Source: Salvelinus alpinus
Lineage: Eukaryota > Chordata > Actinopteri > Salmoniformes > Salmonidae
DNA: 64,000 nt
NCBI RefSeq assembly: GCF_045679555.1
Contig: NC_092091.1
Location: 16,887,072 to 16,951,071 of the forward strand
Direction: 5' to 3'
Position numbers and translations under genes: made by a program
Shown: piece after piece, positions 45,184 through 57,696 of the stretch
Layout: each line of letters opens with the position of its first letter
How positions within the stretch are numbered: the first letter of the stretch is position 1
The notes under the pieces: model-generated
The model's database searches: none
The model's input: the letters and a program-made list of their open reading frames with translations, nothing else
What the model was told of the DNA's origin: nothing

Positions 45184-46106
45184 CACTACCGGTCAAACAT
45201 TTTAGAACACCTACTCATTCAATGGTTTTTCTTTATTTTTTACTATTTTCTACATTGTAGAATAATAGTGAAGACATCAAAACTATGAAATAACGCATAT
45301 GGAATCATGTATTAACCAAAAAAGTGTTAAACAAATTAATATATTTGATATTTGAGATTCTTCAAATAGCCACCTTTTGACTTGATGACAGCTATGCACA
45401 CTCTTAACATTCTCTCAACCAGCTTCACCTGCCTAGAATGCCAGCATCCCGGAGTCACTTCTTCACTTGTTGATGTTGAGACTGGTGTTTTGCGGGTACT
45501 ATTTAATGAAGCTGCCAGTTGAGGACTTGTGAAGCGTCTGTTTTTCAAACTAGACACTCTAATGTACCTGTCCTCTTGCTCAGTTGTGCACCAGGGCCTC
45601 CCACTCATCTTTCTATTCTGGTTAGAGCCAGTTTGTGCTGTTCTGTGAAGGGAGTAGTACACCGCGTTGTACGAGATCTTCCGTGTCTTGGCAATTTCTC
45701 ACATGGAATAGCCTTGATTTCTCAGAACGAGAATAGACTGACGAGTTTAAGAAGAAAGTTATTTGTTTCTGGTCATTTTGAGCCTGTAATCGAACCCACA
45801 AATGCTGATGCTCCAAATACTAAACTAGTCTAAAGAAGGCCAGTTTTATTGCTTCTTTAATCAGGACAACCGTTTTCAGCTGTGCTAATATAATTGTAAA
45901 AGGGTTTTCTAATGATCAATTAGCCTTTTAAAATGATAAACTTGGATTAGCTAACACAACGTGCCAATACAATAGTCATTTACAACATTAACAATGTCTA
46001 CACTGTATATCTGACCAATTCTATGTTATTTTATGGACAAAAAAAATGGCTTTTCTTTCAAAAACAAGGACATTTCTAAGTGACCACAAACTTTTGAACG
46101 GTAGTA
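45184..46106 (-). mobile_element. Tc1-type relic, internally deleted
   Basis: Left end CACTACCGGTCAAACATTTTAG and right end CCACAAACTTTTGAACGGTAGT pair. The minus-strand transposase N-terminal part is visible at 45336-45662 (RRFTSPQLAASLNS) and the rest is deleted, leaving about 0.9 kb. Confidence 0.85.
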
Positions 46107-46251
46107 TATATTCACCTGTGGATACTTGCATCAAATACAGCTCTCACCCATGAAAATCAGCACACAGTCATTGTTTTCACCTATATTAAATACAAGTCTC
46201 CACTCCAGTATCCCCTTCCCTTGAACCCTGTCTTTGCACCAAGCACTGGGC

Positions 46252-46430
46252 AGCAGGTAGCCTAGTGGTTAGAGTGTTGGACTAGTAACCGAAAGGTTGC
46301 AAGATCAAATCCCTGAGCTGACAAGGTAAAAATCTGTCATTCTGCCCCTGAACAAGGCACTGTTCCTAGGCCGTCATTGAAAATAGTAATTATTTCTTTA
46401 CTGACTTGCCTAGTTAAATAAAGGTAAAAT
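46252..46430 (+). repeat. tRNA-derived SINE, HpaI type
   Basis: The head GCAGGTAGCCTAGTGGTTAGAG with the B box AGATCAAATCCC is followed by GAGCTGACAAGGTAAAAATC and the CTTGCCTAGTTAAATAAAGG tail. It is close to full length. Confidence 0.9.
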
Positions 46431-46871
46431 CTTTTTTTTTTTAAACAACTGCACATTTATTCTCTGATAGGGACGCACACCTACCTGAATCAATCACCTA
46501 ATATGACCCTCCTGCGTTGAACGACCCTCAAACAACAGCACATTATGGTGAGACTCTGTATAGTGAATTCCCACCCCAGACCATACAATGATACAACCCG
46601 ACTGTAATGCCCTCACCCGAGCACCTAGGCCCCCACCCGGAGACCCTCTATAGACCTGTGCCGGGTATGTCCTAGTCACAGTCCTTCCCCCAAATTCAAA
46701 ACTACTACCAATAGTCTGCACCCTTATGATGACCAGACTCTATTTCGGGGTACCACCAACAATGGTTTCACATAAACTAATTGAAACTTCACTCTCCTAC
46801 AGATTTTTTTTTTAGCAACCTCAAAAACATGGGGCACAGGAGGTATTGGTAAGAAACTAGCTTACCTTTTT

Positions 46872-47350
46872 TATAATTTTTTTACCATTATTTTAACAGG
46901 TAAGTTGACTGAGAACACATTCTCATTTACAGCAACAACCTGGGGAATAGTTACAGGGGAGAGGAGGGGGATGAATGAGCCAATTGTAAATTGGGGATGA
47001 TTAGGTGACCGTGATGGTATGAGGAACAGATTGGGAATTTAGCCAGGACACCAGTGTTAACACCCCTACTCTTACGATAAGTGCCATGGGATCTTTGGTG
47101 ACCACAGAGCGTCAGGACACCCATTTAACGTCCCATACAAAAGACTGCACCCTACACAGGGCAGTGTCACTACCCTGGGGTATTGGGATATTTTTTTAGA
47201 CCCAAGGAAAGAGGGCCTCCTACTGGCCCTCCAACACCACTTCCAGCAGCATCTGGTCTCCCATCTAGGTACTGACCAGGTCAAACCCTGCTTAGCTTCA
47301 GAAGCAAGCCGGCAGTGGGATGCAGGGTGGTATGCTGCTGGCTGTTAGGC
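46872..47350 (-). repeat. 5S-rRNA-derived SINE (SINE3-like)
   Basis: The right part, 47256-47346, is the complement of a 5S rRNA-like head: CTCCCATCTAGGTACTGACCAGG, CCCTGCTTAGCTTC and CAGGGTGGTATG correspond to 5S promoter segments. The body carries TAACGTCCCATACAAAAGAC and a left tail near GTAAGTTGACTGAGAACAC. It is not a functional 5S gene: the transcript region is diverged and fused to an unrelated body. Confidence 0.8.
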
Positions 47351-47749
47351 CAGCCACCTCCACTACCAATTCTCCTTCCCACCAAGTCTGTCTCTCAAGG
47401 GTGAATCCTGTTCATCCGACGCCAATTGTTAAAACTGAGGATTTCTTCGTCAGTGCCACGTTTGTATTTGTAAGCAAACTGAAATGGGTCCAACAGTGTG
47501 TTTAGTCTGACCGAAGCGTACACACCACGATCTCTTCAATACACTTCATTATAATGGAGGTCTCTACAGTCTTTGTTTTCTTTGGGAGAAAGCTTTTGGG
47601 GAAGAGGGGTGATGAATGTACAGACCTCTGAAAGACAGGGACCCAGGCTTGTGTAAGTTCCTCTGCACAAATCAGAGACGCCATCAGGACCTGTTGCCAG
47701 ACTTTCGTGACCATGCTAATTTGGGGCTAGCTGTTCTAGCATTGATTGA

Positions 47750-47965
47750 TACACTCACAAAAGCTTGGATTGCTTTCGCTGCAAAGCATATTTTCAAAAT
47801 CTGACACGATAGGTGGATTAACAACAAGCTAAGCTGTGTTTTGGTATATTTCACTTGTGATTGCATGATTATAAATATTTTTTGTAATATTTTGCGCCCT
47901 GCAATTCAGCGGTTGTTTAGGAAAATGATCCCGCTAAAGGGATCCGTAGCGCAGAGAAGTTAAAG
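47750..47965. repeat. End fragment of a TTAACTTCT-terminated repeat
   Basis: It contains GCATATTTTCAAAATCTGACACG and ends ATCCGTAGCGCAGAGAAGTTAA. A related 1.3-kb element with a TTAACTTCTTATGG start is at 50993-52326. Confidence 0.55.
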
Positions 47966-48310
47966 ACTCTTGTGGCCTCTCTAGGGTTAAATTCTAACTT
48001 GGTGTCAGGCCATCAATAACAATGGTGTTGAGCATGTTAACACACTTGGCAGAGAAGTAATGTCAGTCACTTTATGTAGATGTCATTAAGTTCATTTGCC
48101 ATTGTCTTTCCGTCTGTTGTGTACAGTGGTTTTCTCATGTGAGGCATGCTAGTAATGGATTTTTTTTGTTAACCCTTGTCCTTGAATACACTTCATTCTA
48201 AACTGGTTTGCTGCCTAATCTTGCAAGATTAATTATATTTAGCCAAACACTATTTTATTGTCATCATCTGATGATAGTCAAATAGATGCCATGAGTTATA
48301 ATAATCAAAC

Positions 48311-48669
48311 TGTCACGCCCTGACCTTAGAGAGCCTTTTTATTTCTCTATGTGGTTAGGTCAGGGTGTGATTTGGGTGGGCATTCTAGTTTGTCTGTTTC
48401 TTTGTTGGCCGGGTATGGTTCCCAATCAGAGGCAGCTGTCTATCGTTGTCTCTGATTGGGAATCATACTTAGGCAGCCTTTTCCCCACGTGTTTGTGGGT
48501 AATTATTTATGTTCTGTGAGTGTATGTGTGCGCGCCACGGTTGCGTCACGTTCGGTTTCTGTTTACCTGTTTTTTGTGAAGGTTTCACTACCATTAAAGA
48601 TGTGGAATTACATGCACGCTGCGCCTTGGCTCATTTATGACAGGGAGTTTGAAGAAAGCGATCGTAACA
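48311..48669 (+). mobile_element. Solo LTR, TGTCACG family (copy 2)
   Basis: It begins TGTCACGCCCTGACC and ends CGATCGTAACA, flanked by CAAAC duplications (48306-48310 and 48670-48674). It shares the CCCAATCAGAGGCAG and TGTCTCTGATTGGGA core with copies 1 and 3. Confidence 0.85.
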
Positions 48670-49984
48670 CAAACATAGATTTATTGGTAAATGAAAAAAC
48701 GGTAGGCTGCCCAATTACACAAGAGTAATTATAATGAGCTTTATTCACAAAACACAATTTTATTGTCATCATCAGATGATAGCTGAACAGACGTCATCAT
48801 GAAGTATAGGCCTAATAATAAAGATTTACTGGTAATAAATGAAAAACTGGTAGACTAATAACCGACGTGAAAATTATTTTTATTTTCATAAGTGAGGTGT
48901 TGTGTGTTTTGTTAACATTCAAGTGACACAGTATGATTCTCTATTAATACAGTGGCTTTTAGCTCTCCCAGTTTTGTTTCACACGGTCGGGAACTGACCA
49001 ATAAAAACGTGTTAAACGAAAAACAACACACTCAATCAAAACCGTCTAACCAATTACAGAGCTCTGGTGTAACGCCTATCACTGTTGAGCCTCCCACTTC
49101 TGTTGACACGCCCACGTTTAGACACACCCCACGTATGCAGCAAAGATATTTATAACTAACCCAAGATAGGTCATCAGTGTCGTTTACAGTGGGAGCAAAT
49201 TAAGCATAGTGGACGGAACAAGCAAGGAGGTGAGCAAAGCCAAGCATGAGCTAGCGAGATCCTATTGGCGCATTGTAACATGTGCTGCGTCAAGTCTATA
49301 AAACTTAGTGCACTGTAACAGATTCTAGTTTTGGGGACAGAAACTTTTATTGAGATCAGACTTTTCATCAATGAGAAAATTTGCAGAATGTCGGCCCAAT
49401 TTCACCTAGTCCCATTACTTTTGACTGGACTTTCTCTCACTACCATATGTGGCTGGTGATAAAACGTTCTAAATGGATGCTTCAGCTTTATAGCCCCTGT
49501 GACGTGTCTGGGTTACCCCTTCTGTCTGTGAATGCAATTTTCCATACTTGGCCAGCTGCCACTTCTTCTTCTTCGGTGGGGTTTAACGGTGGTTGGCATC
49601 ACCACCACCTACTGTACTGGAGTGCGGGCCAGAGACAGGGAGGAACTAAATCCTACCTGCCAGCACCGTTTCTCTTAAAAAAATATTCGATATTTAAGAC
49701 TTTCTAATGACGTTCTACTCAGTATGCTCTTTAAACTCAATTCCTGTTGACCATTCTCCCTCATACTGGATCTGTGGTGGATATTTTAATCAATAATGAG
49801 AAGAGACAAGCTCCATCACCAGTCAGGATAATAACATTATTAAAAACGTATCGATAAGGGAGCTGGTCACACCACCCACACAGTGAATGGAGTGAGAGCC
49901 CACTGAGTGGAGTGAGCCTCTGGGTTATATACTATCTCAGGATAGGTGCAACCTCAGAGATGACGTACAATGGTTCCAAACACT
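48670..49984. other. Non-coding interval, no gene recognised
   Basis: Short open frames here (for example 48952-49155 and 49381-49707) resemble no protein I know. A repeat piece lies at 49565-49645. Nothing else can be supported. Confidence 0.5.
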
Positions 49985-50786
49985 AAAAATGTTTTGCCTC
50001 ATCAATCTACACACAATACCCCATAACGACCATGCAAAAACTGTTTTTTAGAATATAGCGATTACAGCCTCCAGTTTTCTTGGGTATGACCCTATAAGCT
50101 TGGCACACCTGTATTTGGGGAGTTTCTCCCATTCTTCTCTGCAGATCCTTTCAAGCTGTCAGGTTGGATGGGGAGCGTCGCTGCACAGCTATTTTCTGGT
50201 CTCTCCTTTGGGTGAATTCTGGCAAACTCCAAGTGGGCTGTCATGTGCCTTTTACTAAGGAGTGGTTCCGCCTGGTCAATCTACCATAAAGGCCTGATTG
50301 GTGGAGTGCTGCAAAGATGGTTGTTCTTCTGGAAGGTTCTCCCATCTCCACAGAGGAATTCTGGAGCTCTGTCAGAGTGACCATCGGGTTCCTGATGACT
50401 ACCCTGACCAAGGCCCTTCTCCCCCGATTGCTCAGTTTGGCCGGGCGGCCAGCTCTAGGAAGAGTCTTGGTGTTTCCAAACTTCTTCCATTTAAGAATGA
50501 TGGAGGCCACTGTGTTCTTGGGGACCTTCAATGCTGCAGAAATGTTTTGGTAACCTTCGCCAGATCTGTGCCTCAACACAATCCTGTCTTGGAGTTTTAC
50601 GGACAATTTCTTCGACCTCATGGCTGGGGTTTGCTCTGACATGCACTGTCAACTGTGGGACCTTATACAAACAGGTGTGTGACTTTCCAAATCATGTCCA
50701 ATCAATTGAATTTACCACAGGTGGACTCCAATCAAGTTGTAGAAACATCTCAAGGATGATCAATGGAAACAGGATGTACCCCCACA
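49985..50786 (-). mobile_element. Tc1-type relic with open transposase N-terminus
   Basis: The minus-strand frame 50241-50642 (133 codons) is open and carries the paired DNA-binding helix-turn-helix of Tc1 transposases ([40 protein letters not shown]) and a GRPAKL AT-hook-like linker. The catalytic part is deleted. The inner terminal-repeat motif ACACAATACCCCATAACG is near 50010. Confidence 0.85.
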
Positions 50787-50992
50787 TACACTGAACAAAA
50801 ATGTAATCGCAACATGTAAAGTGTTGGTTTCATGAGCTGAAATAAAAGATCCCCGAAATTTTCCATGTGCACAAAAAGTTGATTTCTTTCAACTTTTATG
50901 CATACATTTTAACAAGATAATGCATACATTTTATGCATACATTTTAACAAGATAATCCATCCAACTGACAGGTGTGGCATATCAAGTAGCTT
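50787..50992 (+). mobile_element. Terminal fragment of another DNA transposon
   Basis: It starts ACACTGAACAAAAATGTAATCGC and runs through GAGCTGAAATAAAAGATCC to GACAGGTGTGGCATATCAAG, which I recognise as the end of a widespread fish Tc1-like element. ACATTTTAACAAGATAAT is repeated in tandem near 50905-50956. Confidence 0.7.
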
Positions 50993-52326
50993 AACTTCTT
51001 ATGGCTGCAGGGGCAGTATTGAGTAGCTTGGATGAAAGGTGCACAGAGGTGCCCAGAGTAAACGGCCTACTCCTCAGTCATAGTTGCTAATATTTGCATA
51101 TTATTATTAGTATTGGATAGAAAACACTCCGAAGTTTCTAAAACTGTTTGAATTATGTCTGTGAGTATAACAGAACTCATATGGCAGGCAAAAACCTGAG
51201 AAGTTCCAGTTCCTGTTTGAATTTCAAATGAGGGTGGCAGATTTTCAACCAAGCTCTCATTGAAATTACAGCGAGATGTTGATGAGTTTTCACTTCCTAC
51301 GGCTTCCACTAGATGTCAACAGTCAATAAAACTTTGTCTGATGACTTTAATGTGAAGGGGGGCCGAAGGAGACAGGAATTAGTCACCACTGCCACGAGCT
51401 GTCAAAGTCAATGTAATTCTCCGGTTGGAACGTTATTCAAGATGTATGTTAACAACATTCTAAAGATTGATTCAGTACATCGTTTGACATGTTTCTACTG
51501 ACTGTTATGGAACTTTTGGACATTTCGTCACGTTATAGTGGACGCGCTTTGTGACTTTGGAATTGTTTACCAAACGCGCTAACCAAAGTAGCTAATTGGA
51601 CATAAAAAACTGACATTATCGAACAAATCAAGCATTTATTGTGGACCTGGGATTCCTAGGACTGCATTCTGATGAAGTTCATCAAAGGTAAGGAAACATT
51701 TATCATGTATTTTCTGGTTTATGTTGACTCCAACATGGCGGCTAATTTGGCTATTGTTCTGAGCGCCGTCTCAGATGATTGCATGGTTTGCTTTTTCCGT
51801 AAAGCTTTTTTGAAATCTGACACAGCGGTTGCATTAAGGAGAAGTATATCTATAATTCTGTGCATAATACTTGTATCTTTTATCAAAGTTTATTATGAGT
51901 ATTTCTGTAAATTGATGTGGTTCTGTGCAAATTCACGGGATGTTTTGGAGGCAAAGCCAAATGTAAACTGAGGTTTTTGGATATAAATATGAACTTGACC
52001 GAACAAAACATACATGTATTGTGTAACATGTTGTCCCGGGATGATATCATCATCTGATGAAGAATATCAAAGGTTAGTGATTAATTTTATCTCTATTTCT
52101 GCTTTTTGTGACTCCTCTCTTTGGTTGGAAAATGGCTGTATGCTTTCTGTGACTAGTTGCTGACCTAACATAATGATATGTTGTGCTTTCGCCGAAAATA
52201 CTTTTTGAAATCGGACACTGTGGTTGGATTAACGAGAAGTTTATTTTTTAAATGTTGTCTAATACTTGTATGTTTGAGAAATTTGAATTATGAGATGTCT
52301 GTTGAACCCCGTTCCCAGACAGGTTA
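50993..52326. repeat. 1.3-kb dispersed repeat, TTAACTTCTTATGG to CCAGACAGGTTAA
   Basis: It starts TTAACTTCTTATGGCTGCAGG and ends GTTCCCAGACAGGTTAA. Open frames are short (51672-51971) and resemble no protein. It contains near-repeated internal segments: CTTTTTCCGTAAAGCTTTTTTGAAATC near 51790, CTTTCGCCGAAAATACTTTTTGAAATC near 52187. I recognise it as high copy in salmonids but cannot class it. Confidence 0.6.
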
Positions 52327-52508
52327 AACTCAGTTTTTCACAATTTCCTGACATTTAATCCTAGTAAAAATTCCCTGTCTTGGGTCAGTTAGGATCACCA
52401 CTTGATTTTAAGAATGTGAAATGTCAGAATAATAGTAGAGAGTGATTTATTTCAGATTTGATTTCTTTCATCACATTCCCAGTGGGTCAGGAGTTTACAT
52501 ACACTCAA

Positions 52509-53980
<1,472 letters not shown>

Positions 53981-54342
53981 AAAGAGGCACTGAGTTTGAA
54001 GGTAGGCCTTGAAATACATCCACAGGTACACCTCCAATTGACTCACATGATGTCAATTAGCCTATCAGAAGCTTCTAAAGCCATGACATCATTTTCTGGA
54101 ATTTTCCAAGCTGTTTAAAGGCACAGTCAACTTAGTGTATGTAAACTTCTGACCCACTGGAATTATGATACAGTGAATTATAAGTGAAATAATCTGTCTG
54201 TAAACAATTGTTGGAAAAATGACTTGTGTCATGCACAAAGTAGATGTCCTAACTGACTTGCCAAAACTATAGTTTGTTAACAAGAAGTTTGTGGAGTGGT
54301 TGAAAAACGAGTTTTAATGACTTCAACCTAAGTGTATGTATA

Positions 54343-54577
54343 TGTAACTGATGTGAAATGGCTAGCTAGTTAGCGGGGTGCGTGCTAATAGTGTTTCAAT
54401 CGGTGACATTACTCGCTCTGAGACCTTGAAGTAGTTTTCCCCTTGCTCTACAAGGGCCGCGGCTTTTGTGGCGCGATGGGTAACGATGCTTTGAGGGTGG
54501 CTGTTGTCTGTGTGCAGAGGGTCCCTGGTTTGAGCCCAGGTAGGGGCAAGGAGAGGGACGGAAGCTATACTGTTACA
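54343..54577 (+). repeat. tRNA-like short repeat with TGTAAC/GTTACA ends (copy 4)
   Basis: It is full length (235 bp), from TGTAACTGATGTGAAATGG to ATACTGTTACA, flanked by TATA on both sides (54339-54342 and 54578-54581). The B-box-like GGTTTGAGCCC lies near 54528. It is inserted within the terminal repeat of the Tc1 element. Confidence 0.88.
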
Positions 54578-54599
54578 TATACTTCCGACTTCAACTGTA

Positions 54600-55608
54600 T
54601 TTACACTGAGCTGCGCTTCGATAGATGGGTCGAAGATGGAAGACTGGTTTGCCCAGCAGAGATCGCCATTGTCCTTTGAAGAATCTTTCTGGTCGTAGTG
54701 TTGCAGAGCGGATACGTTGTACTCTGTCGTTCTTATTAGGAGATTGTTTGTCCTTTCCTAGGTTACGCACGTTTACACATGCAGCTGATAACTTCACTTC
54801 TAGGATGTATCAGTTCTTCTTTCATGAATAAGAGTTCAAAGTTCATACCATTTTGCCATAATCAGCTCGTGCTGAATTCTGTCTGGTCTAGTAGAATTTC
54901 ATCCTTCCAGCATGGTGATCGTCACCTCCACGTGATCTGGTCTCATGTAAATTTCGCTATGTAGAATGGATGTTTAACCATTCGCAACCACAGCTCACGC
55001 TGGGTTTGCTTAGTCTGACGTGAATTGGGTCACGGGTGCTTTTATACTGGAGAAGAGAAGGGGGTGTTTCATCCCTTTCCAATCAATGTCTGTTCACTTG
55101 GGTGTGGCCACTGAGTGAGCGTAGCTTACTGATGAAAACAATTCTCTCATTTAGAAGGCTAAAATTAACATTTAATCTTTTCACAAATAGTTTAATATTT
55201 AAGCATTTAAATTGTACAACAATTCCATGTGAATCTGATAACTAGAACGTTTAGACTTTCCAAGATACAATTTATGTTGTCCTGTCATCAGTAATAATGT
55301 ACCAGACAACAACTGATCTGACATCATATTCTCTAAGTACCAACGGACACTTTCAACTGGTTGGATTACAGAAATATTGTTCCATTCCCAACCTTTTGAT
55401 GTTACTGTATTGCAAAGTGTCTCTCTGTGGTAACAAAGGATTTTCAAAAGTGGAGAGAAGGGGGAAAGGTATTTATGGGGGGGTCATAAACCGGTGAGGG
55501 GAAGAGAGGGAAAGGGGGTTTTATGACCCTCACCCAACAGGGCAAAGTCATGACAGATGCATTGGCTAATGGCCAACAAGATAAACCATAAACTAAAAGG
55601 ACAGGTAT
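54600..55608. other. Unassigned interval left of the provirus
   Basis: It has no protein-like frame. GAAGGGGGTGTTTCATCCC and a polypurine stretch near 55452-55517 (GGAGAGAAGGGGGAAAGG, GGGGAAGAGAGGGAAAGGGGG) could belong to an older retroelement, but no terminal repeats were found. Confidence 0.4.
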
Positions 55609-56096
55609 TGTTAGTAAAACGTTTACTGGAGACAGGAGATCAAGTAGAGACATAGGACGAGGTGGATAATTATATAATAAGGCCGTTTATTCAGATGCAA
55701 AGATATCTTAGTAAATCGTGCACCACGGCTCCTTCTGTCTGACTCGTATGGAATCGTCGGAAGAGAACGCTCTAAACAGTTCATACAGATTATATAGGCA
55801 ACAAGCAAAGTAGGTTGATCTTGTAGTCTGGCCTTCCGATTGGTCGATCTGGGTCGTGGGTAGTCCTGTCCGGGCCTGATGTCGACATTCCATTGGCTTT
55901 TCACACAGTTCTTTGTCCTAGTCTCATCCAAAGGCATCCTGCATGTGCGTTTGTTTTCACAGGGCCCTATTCATGGGGGAGGGGATGTGTGTGTGGGTCT
56001 GACAAAGTAGTGGGGATGGGTGCATGTTGTGTCAAGTATAGCTTGTGCTGAGAAGTGGTTAAAACAAGTTACCAGTATCTAATACAATTTCTTACA
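55609..56096 (-). repeat. Provirus 3' LTR
   Basis: On the minus strand it starts TGTAAGAAATTG and ends GTTTTACTAACA. Promoter-like features in minus orientation: CCAAT near 55840, TATATAA at 55790-55796, and poly(A) signal AATAAA at 55686-55691. It differs from the other LTR at about 55722 (CACCACGG against CAGCACGG) and near 55980 (GGGGAGGGG against GGGGCGGGG). Confidence 0.95.
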
Positions 56097-56200
56097 AATC
56101 CCCCTCTTCACGTCTTATAGACGTGAATAAACTAGTTAAAATTTGTCAGAAGAAAATTTTTTGATTCCCCCTCTTCACGTCTCACAAGAGACGTGACATA
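56097..56200 (-). promoter_or_regulatory. Polypurine tract, duplicated, with hairpins
   Basis: Immediately before the 3' LTR the minus strand reads GAAGAGGGGGATT, a standard polypurine tract. A second copy (GTGAAGAGGGGGAATC) lies about 65 bp upstream. Each is preceded by a short palindrome (TCACGTCTTATAGACGTGA and TCACGTCTCACAAGAGACGTGA in plus reading). Confidence 0.85.
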
Positions 56201-56208
56201 AAAGTTTC

Positions 56209-56715
56209 TTAGTCCTCAAATAGATAGACAGGTCCAGCTTCCCCATCATCAAGCAATGGGAACATTTGGGCCCTTTCCTGATTAGGGTCTATGGCGGCAG
56301 TGATAACATGGCTAGCAAGCGTCCGCGCACATGGAATGCAACAGCATCCACAAAGTACAAGAATGCCTGCAAAAACGGAAATAGATACTAGGATAGAGGA
56401 AACCAGCGTCATATATTTACCAAAAGCATCCATCCATGAGTCCCACATAGAAGTGTCCACTCCAGAATGCTGTTTCATCTTACCATTAAGGGTACAAAGT
56501 CCCTCCAATGCTACAGTCAGACTCCCATCCGTAGCTGTGTTGTTGGGAATGAAAGTACAACACTGTTCCCCAAACATGGCACAGACCCCCCCCCGTTCTG
56601 CCAATAACATATCAACCGCGATTCTATTTTGAAATGCCATCAGGGAGGTAGCTGCCAATTGTCCATGGACCACCTCAAAGCCTTGTTGAGTCCAAAATCC
56701 CACATTATTAACCAA
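56209..56715 (-). pseudogene. Env transmembrane subunit, second (3'-most) module
   Basis: An open 168-codon minus-strand frame begins inside the TM ectodomain. It has the CX6CC motif (CAMFGEQCC) that links to the surface subunit in gamma-type envelopes, then a long hydrophobic membrane anchor (about residues 101-124, ending in a cysteine cluster) and an acidic cytoplasmic tail ending at a stop. No matching surface subunit lies directly upstream, so this is a 3' piece of env and not a full gene. Confidence 0.85.
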
Positions 56716-56884
56716 AAAACGAGAAAATGTTAAACCCTCAGGTCCATCCCTCTATACAACCTGTACCAGGTGGGCTCGTCGCCATCCGGGAACTTCAAAC
56801 CTTCACAACAGGGAGGACAAACATCACTTTTTATTCATTCGACAACCTCCACTACAGCAAACCAAGGGTCCTCCTCTGTCAGGC

Positions 56885-57294
56885 CCACTCTCCTGCGAAA
56901 GCTTGATTCCGTATCAGCCTCCTTGCCACATCTGTAACAGACTTCTTCAAACAAGGTATGATACAGGCAGCACAGCACATGAGCATAAGAAAAACAACAA
57001 CTAGAGTCAGAAATCCAGTAACCATCATTGTAGTGTACTTACCAAACCAACCACCCAGCCAGAGAACAGTCCACTCTCCTCCACACCTGCAAGACCCTTC
57101 ATCTCCACTGATAACCTTGCCAACCCACTCAGAGCTTTTGAAATGCTCCTATCCGGACTAGTATTGTTAGGATCAAACGTGCAACACTGTTCTCCAATCA
57201 TTTTACATACACCTCCCTGGTTGGCCAGAATCATGTCCAGTTCTAGTCTATTTTGTCTACTGGTTTGAGAGGTAGCATCCAATCGTTCAGCCAT
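56885..57294 (-). pseudogene. Env transmembrane subunit, first module, frameshifted
   Basis: The frame 57025-57294 encodes a TM ectodomain with its own CX6CC motif (CKMIGEQCC). It stops near 57025. An overlapping frame at about 56885-57050 encodes a hydrophobic segment with a cysteine-rich end and a stop, so a one-base shift near 57045 separates ectodomain from anchor. Sequence is clearly related to, but different from, the module at 56209-56715. Confidence 0.8.
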
Positions 57295-57696
57295 CCCCGT
57301 AAGTACTGTGTGGGTGTAGTTAACAAATCATTGTTGATTATAGTAGATATAATTGATCCAGGCATTCTGCTTAGCATCAACAATAGCTGGGCCAAAAATG
57401 GGCAATAAATGCCACAGGCCATCATTCCTGTTTGATGTCTGGTATTCGTGGGGGACCCCTATTGGGACCCCAACAGGTTGGTGTGCATGTTATCTGTACC
57501 CTCGGACCAAGGAGCGTCACGGTTCCGCCGTCTCCTGGGTTGGTACCGAGTCTCTGTGTCATGTGCAGCTCCCAGAAGTTGGTTAGCTATAACCTCAATA
57601 ATAGGCAATGGTGGTATCAGACTGGCCAAAACACATGTGCAACGACAATTTCCTTTCAAAATGGGGTCACACATCCACCATACATCAGCAACACCT

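Noticed and set aside
46252-46330. A functional tRNA gene
   Set aside because: The tRNA-like head is followed directly by the SINE body and tail, and the cloverleaf is incomplete; the same holds for the other SINE heads.
47256-47346. A 5S rRNA gene
   Set aside because: Only promoter-like blocks match and the unit is joined to a SINE body; it is a derived repeat, not an rRNA gene.
54600-55500. A second LTR pair or retroviral remnant next to the provirus
   Set aside because: Purine-rich runs hint at a retroelement, but I found no matching terminal repeat, primer site or coding motif.
55623-55937. A 104-codon minus-strand frame present almost identically at 55623-55937 and 63370-63684
   Set aside because: It lies inside the two LTRs, overlaps the TATA and poly(A) signals and has no protein similarity; its identity reflects LTR identity.
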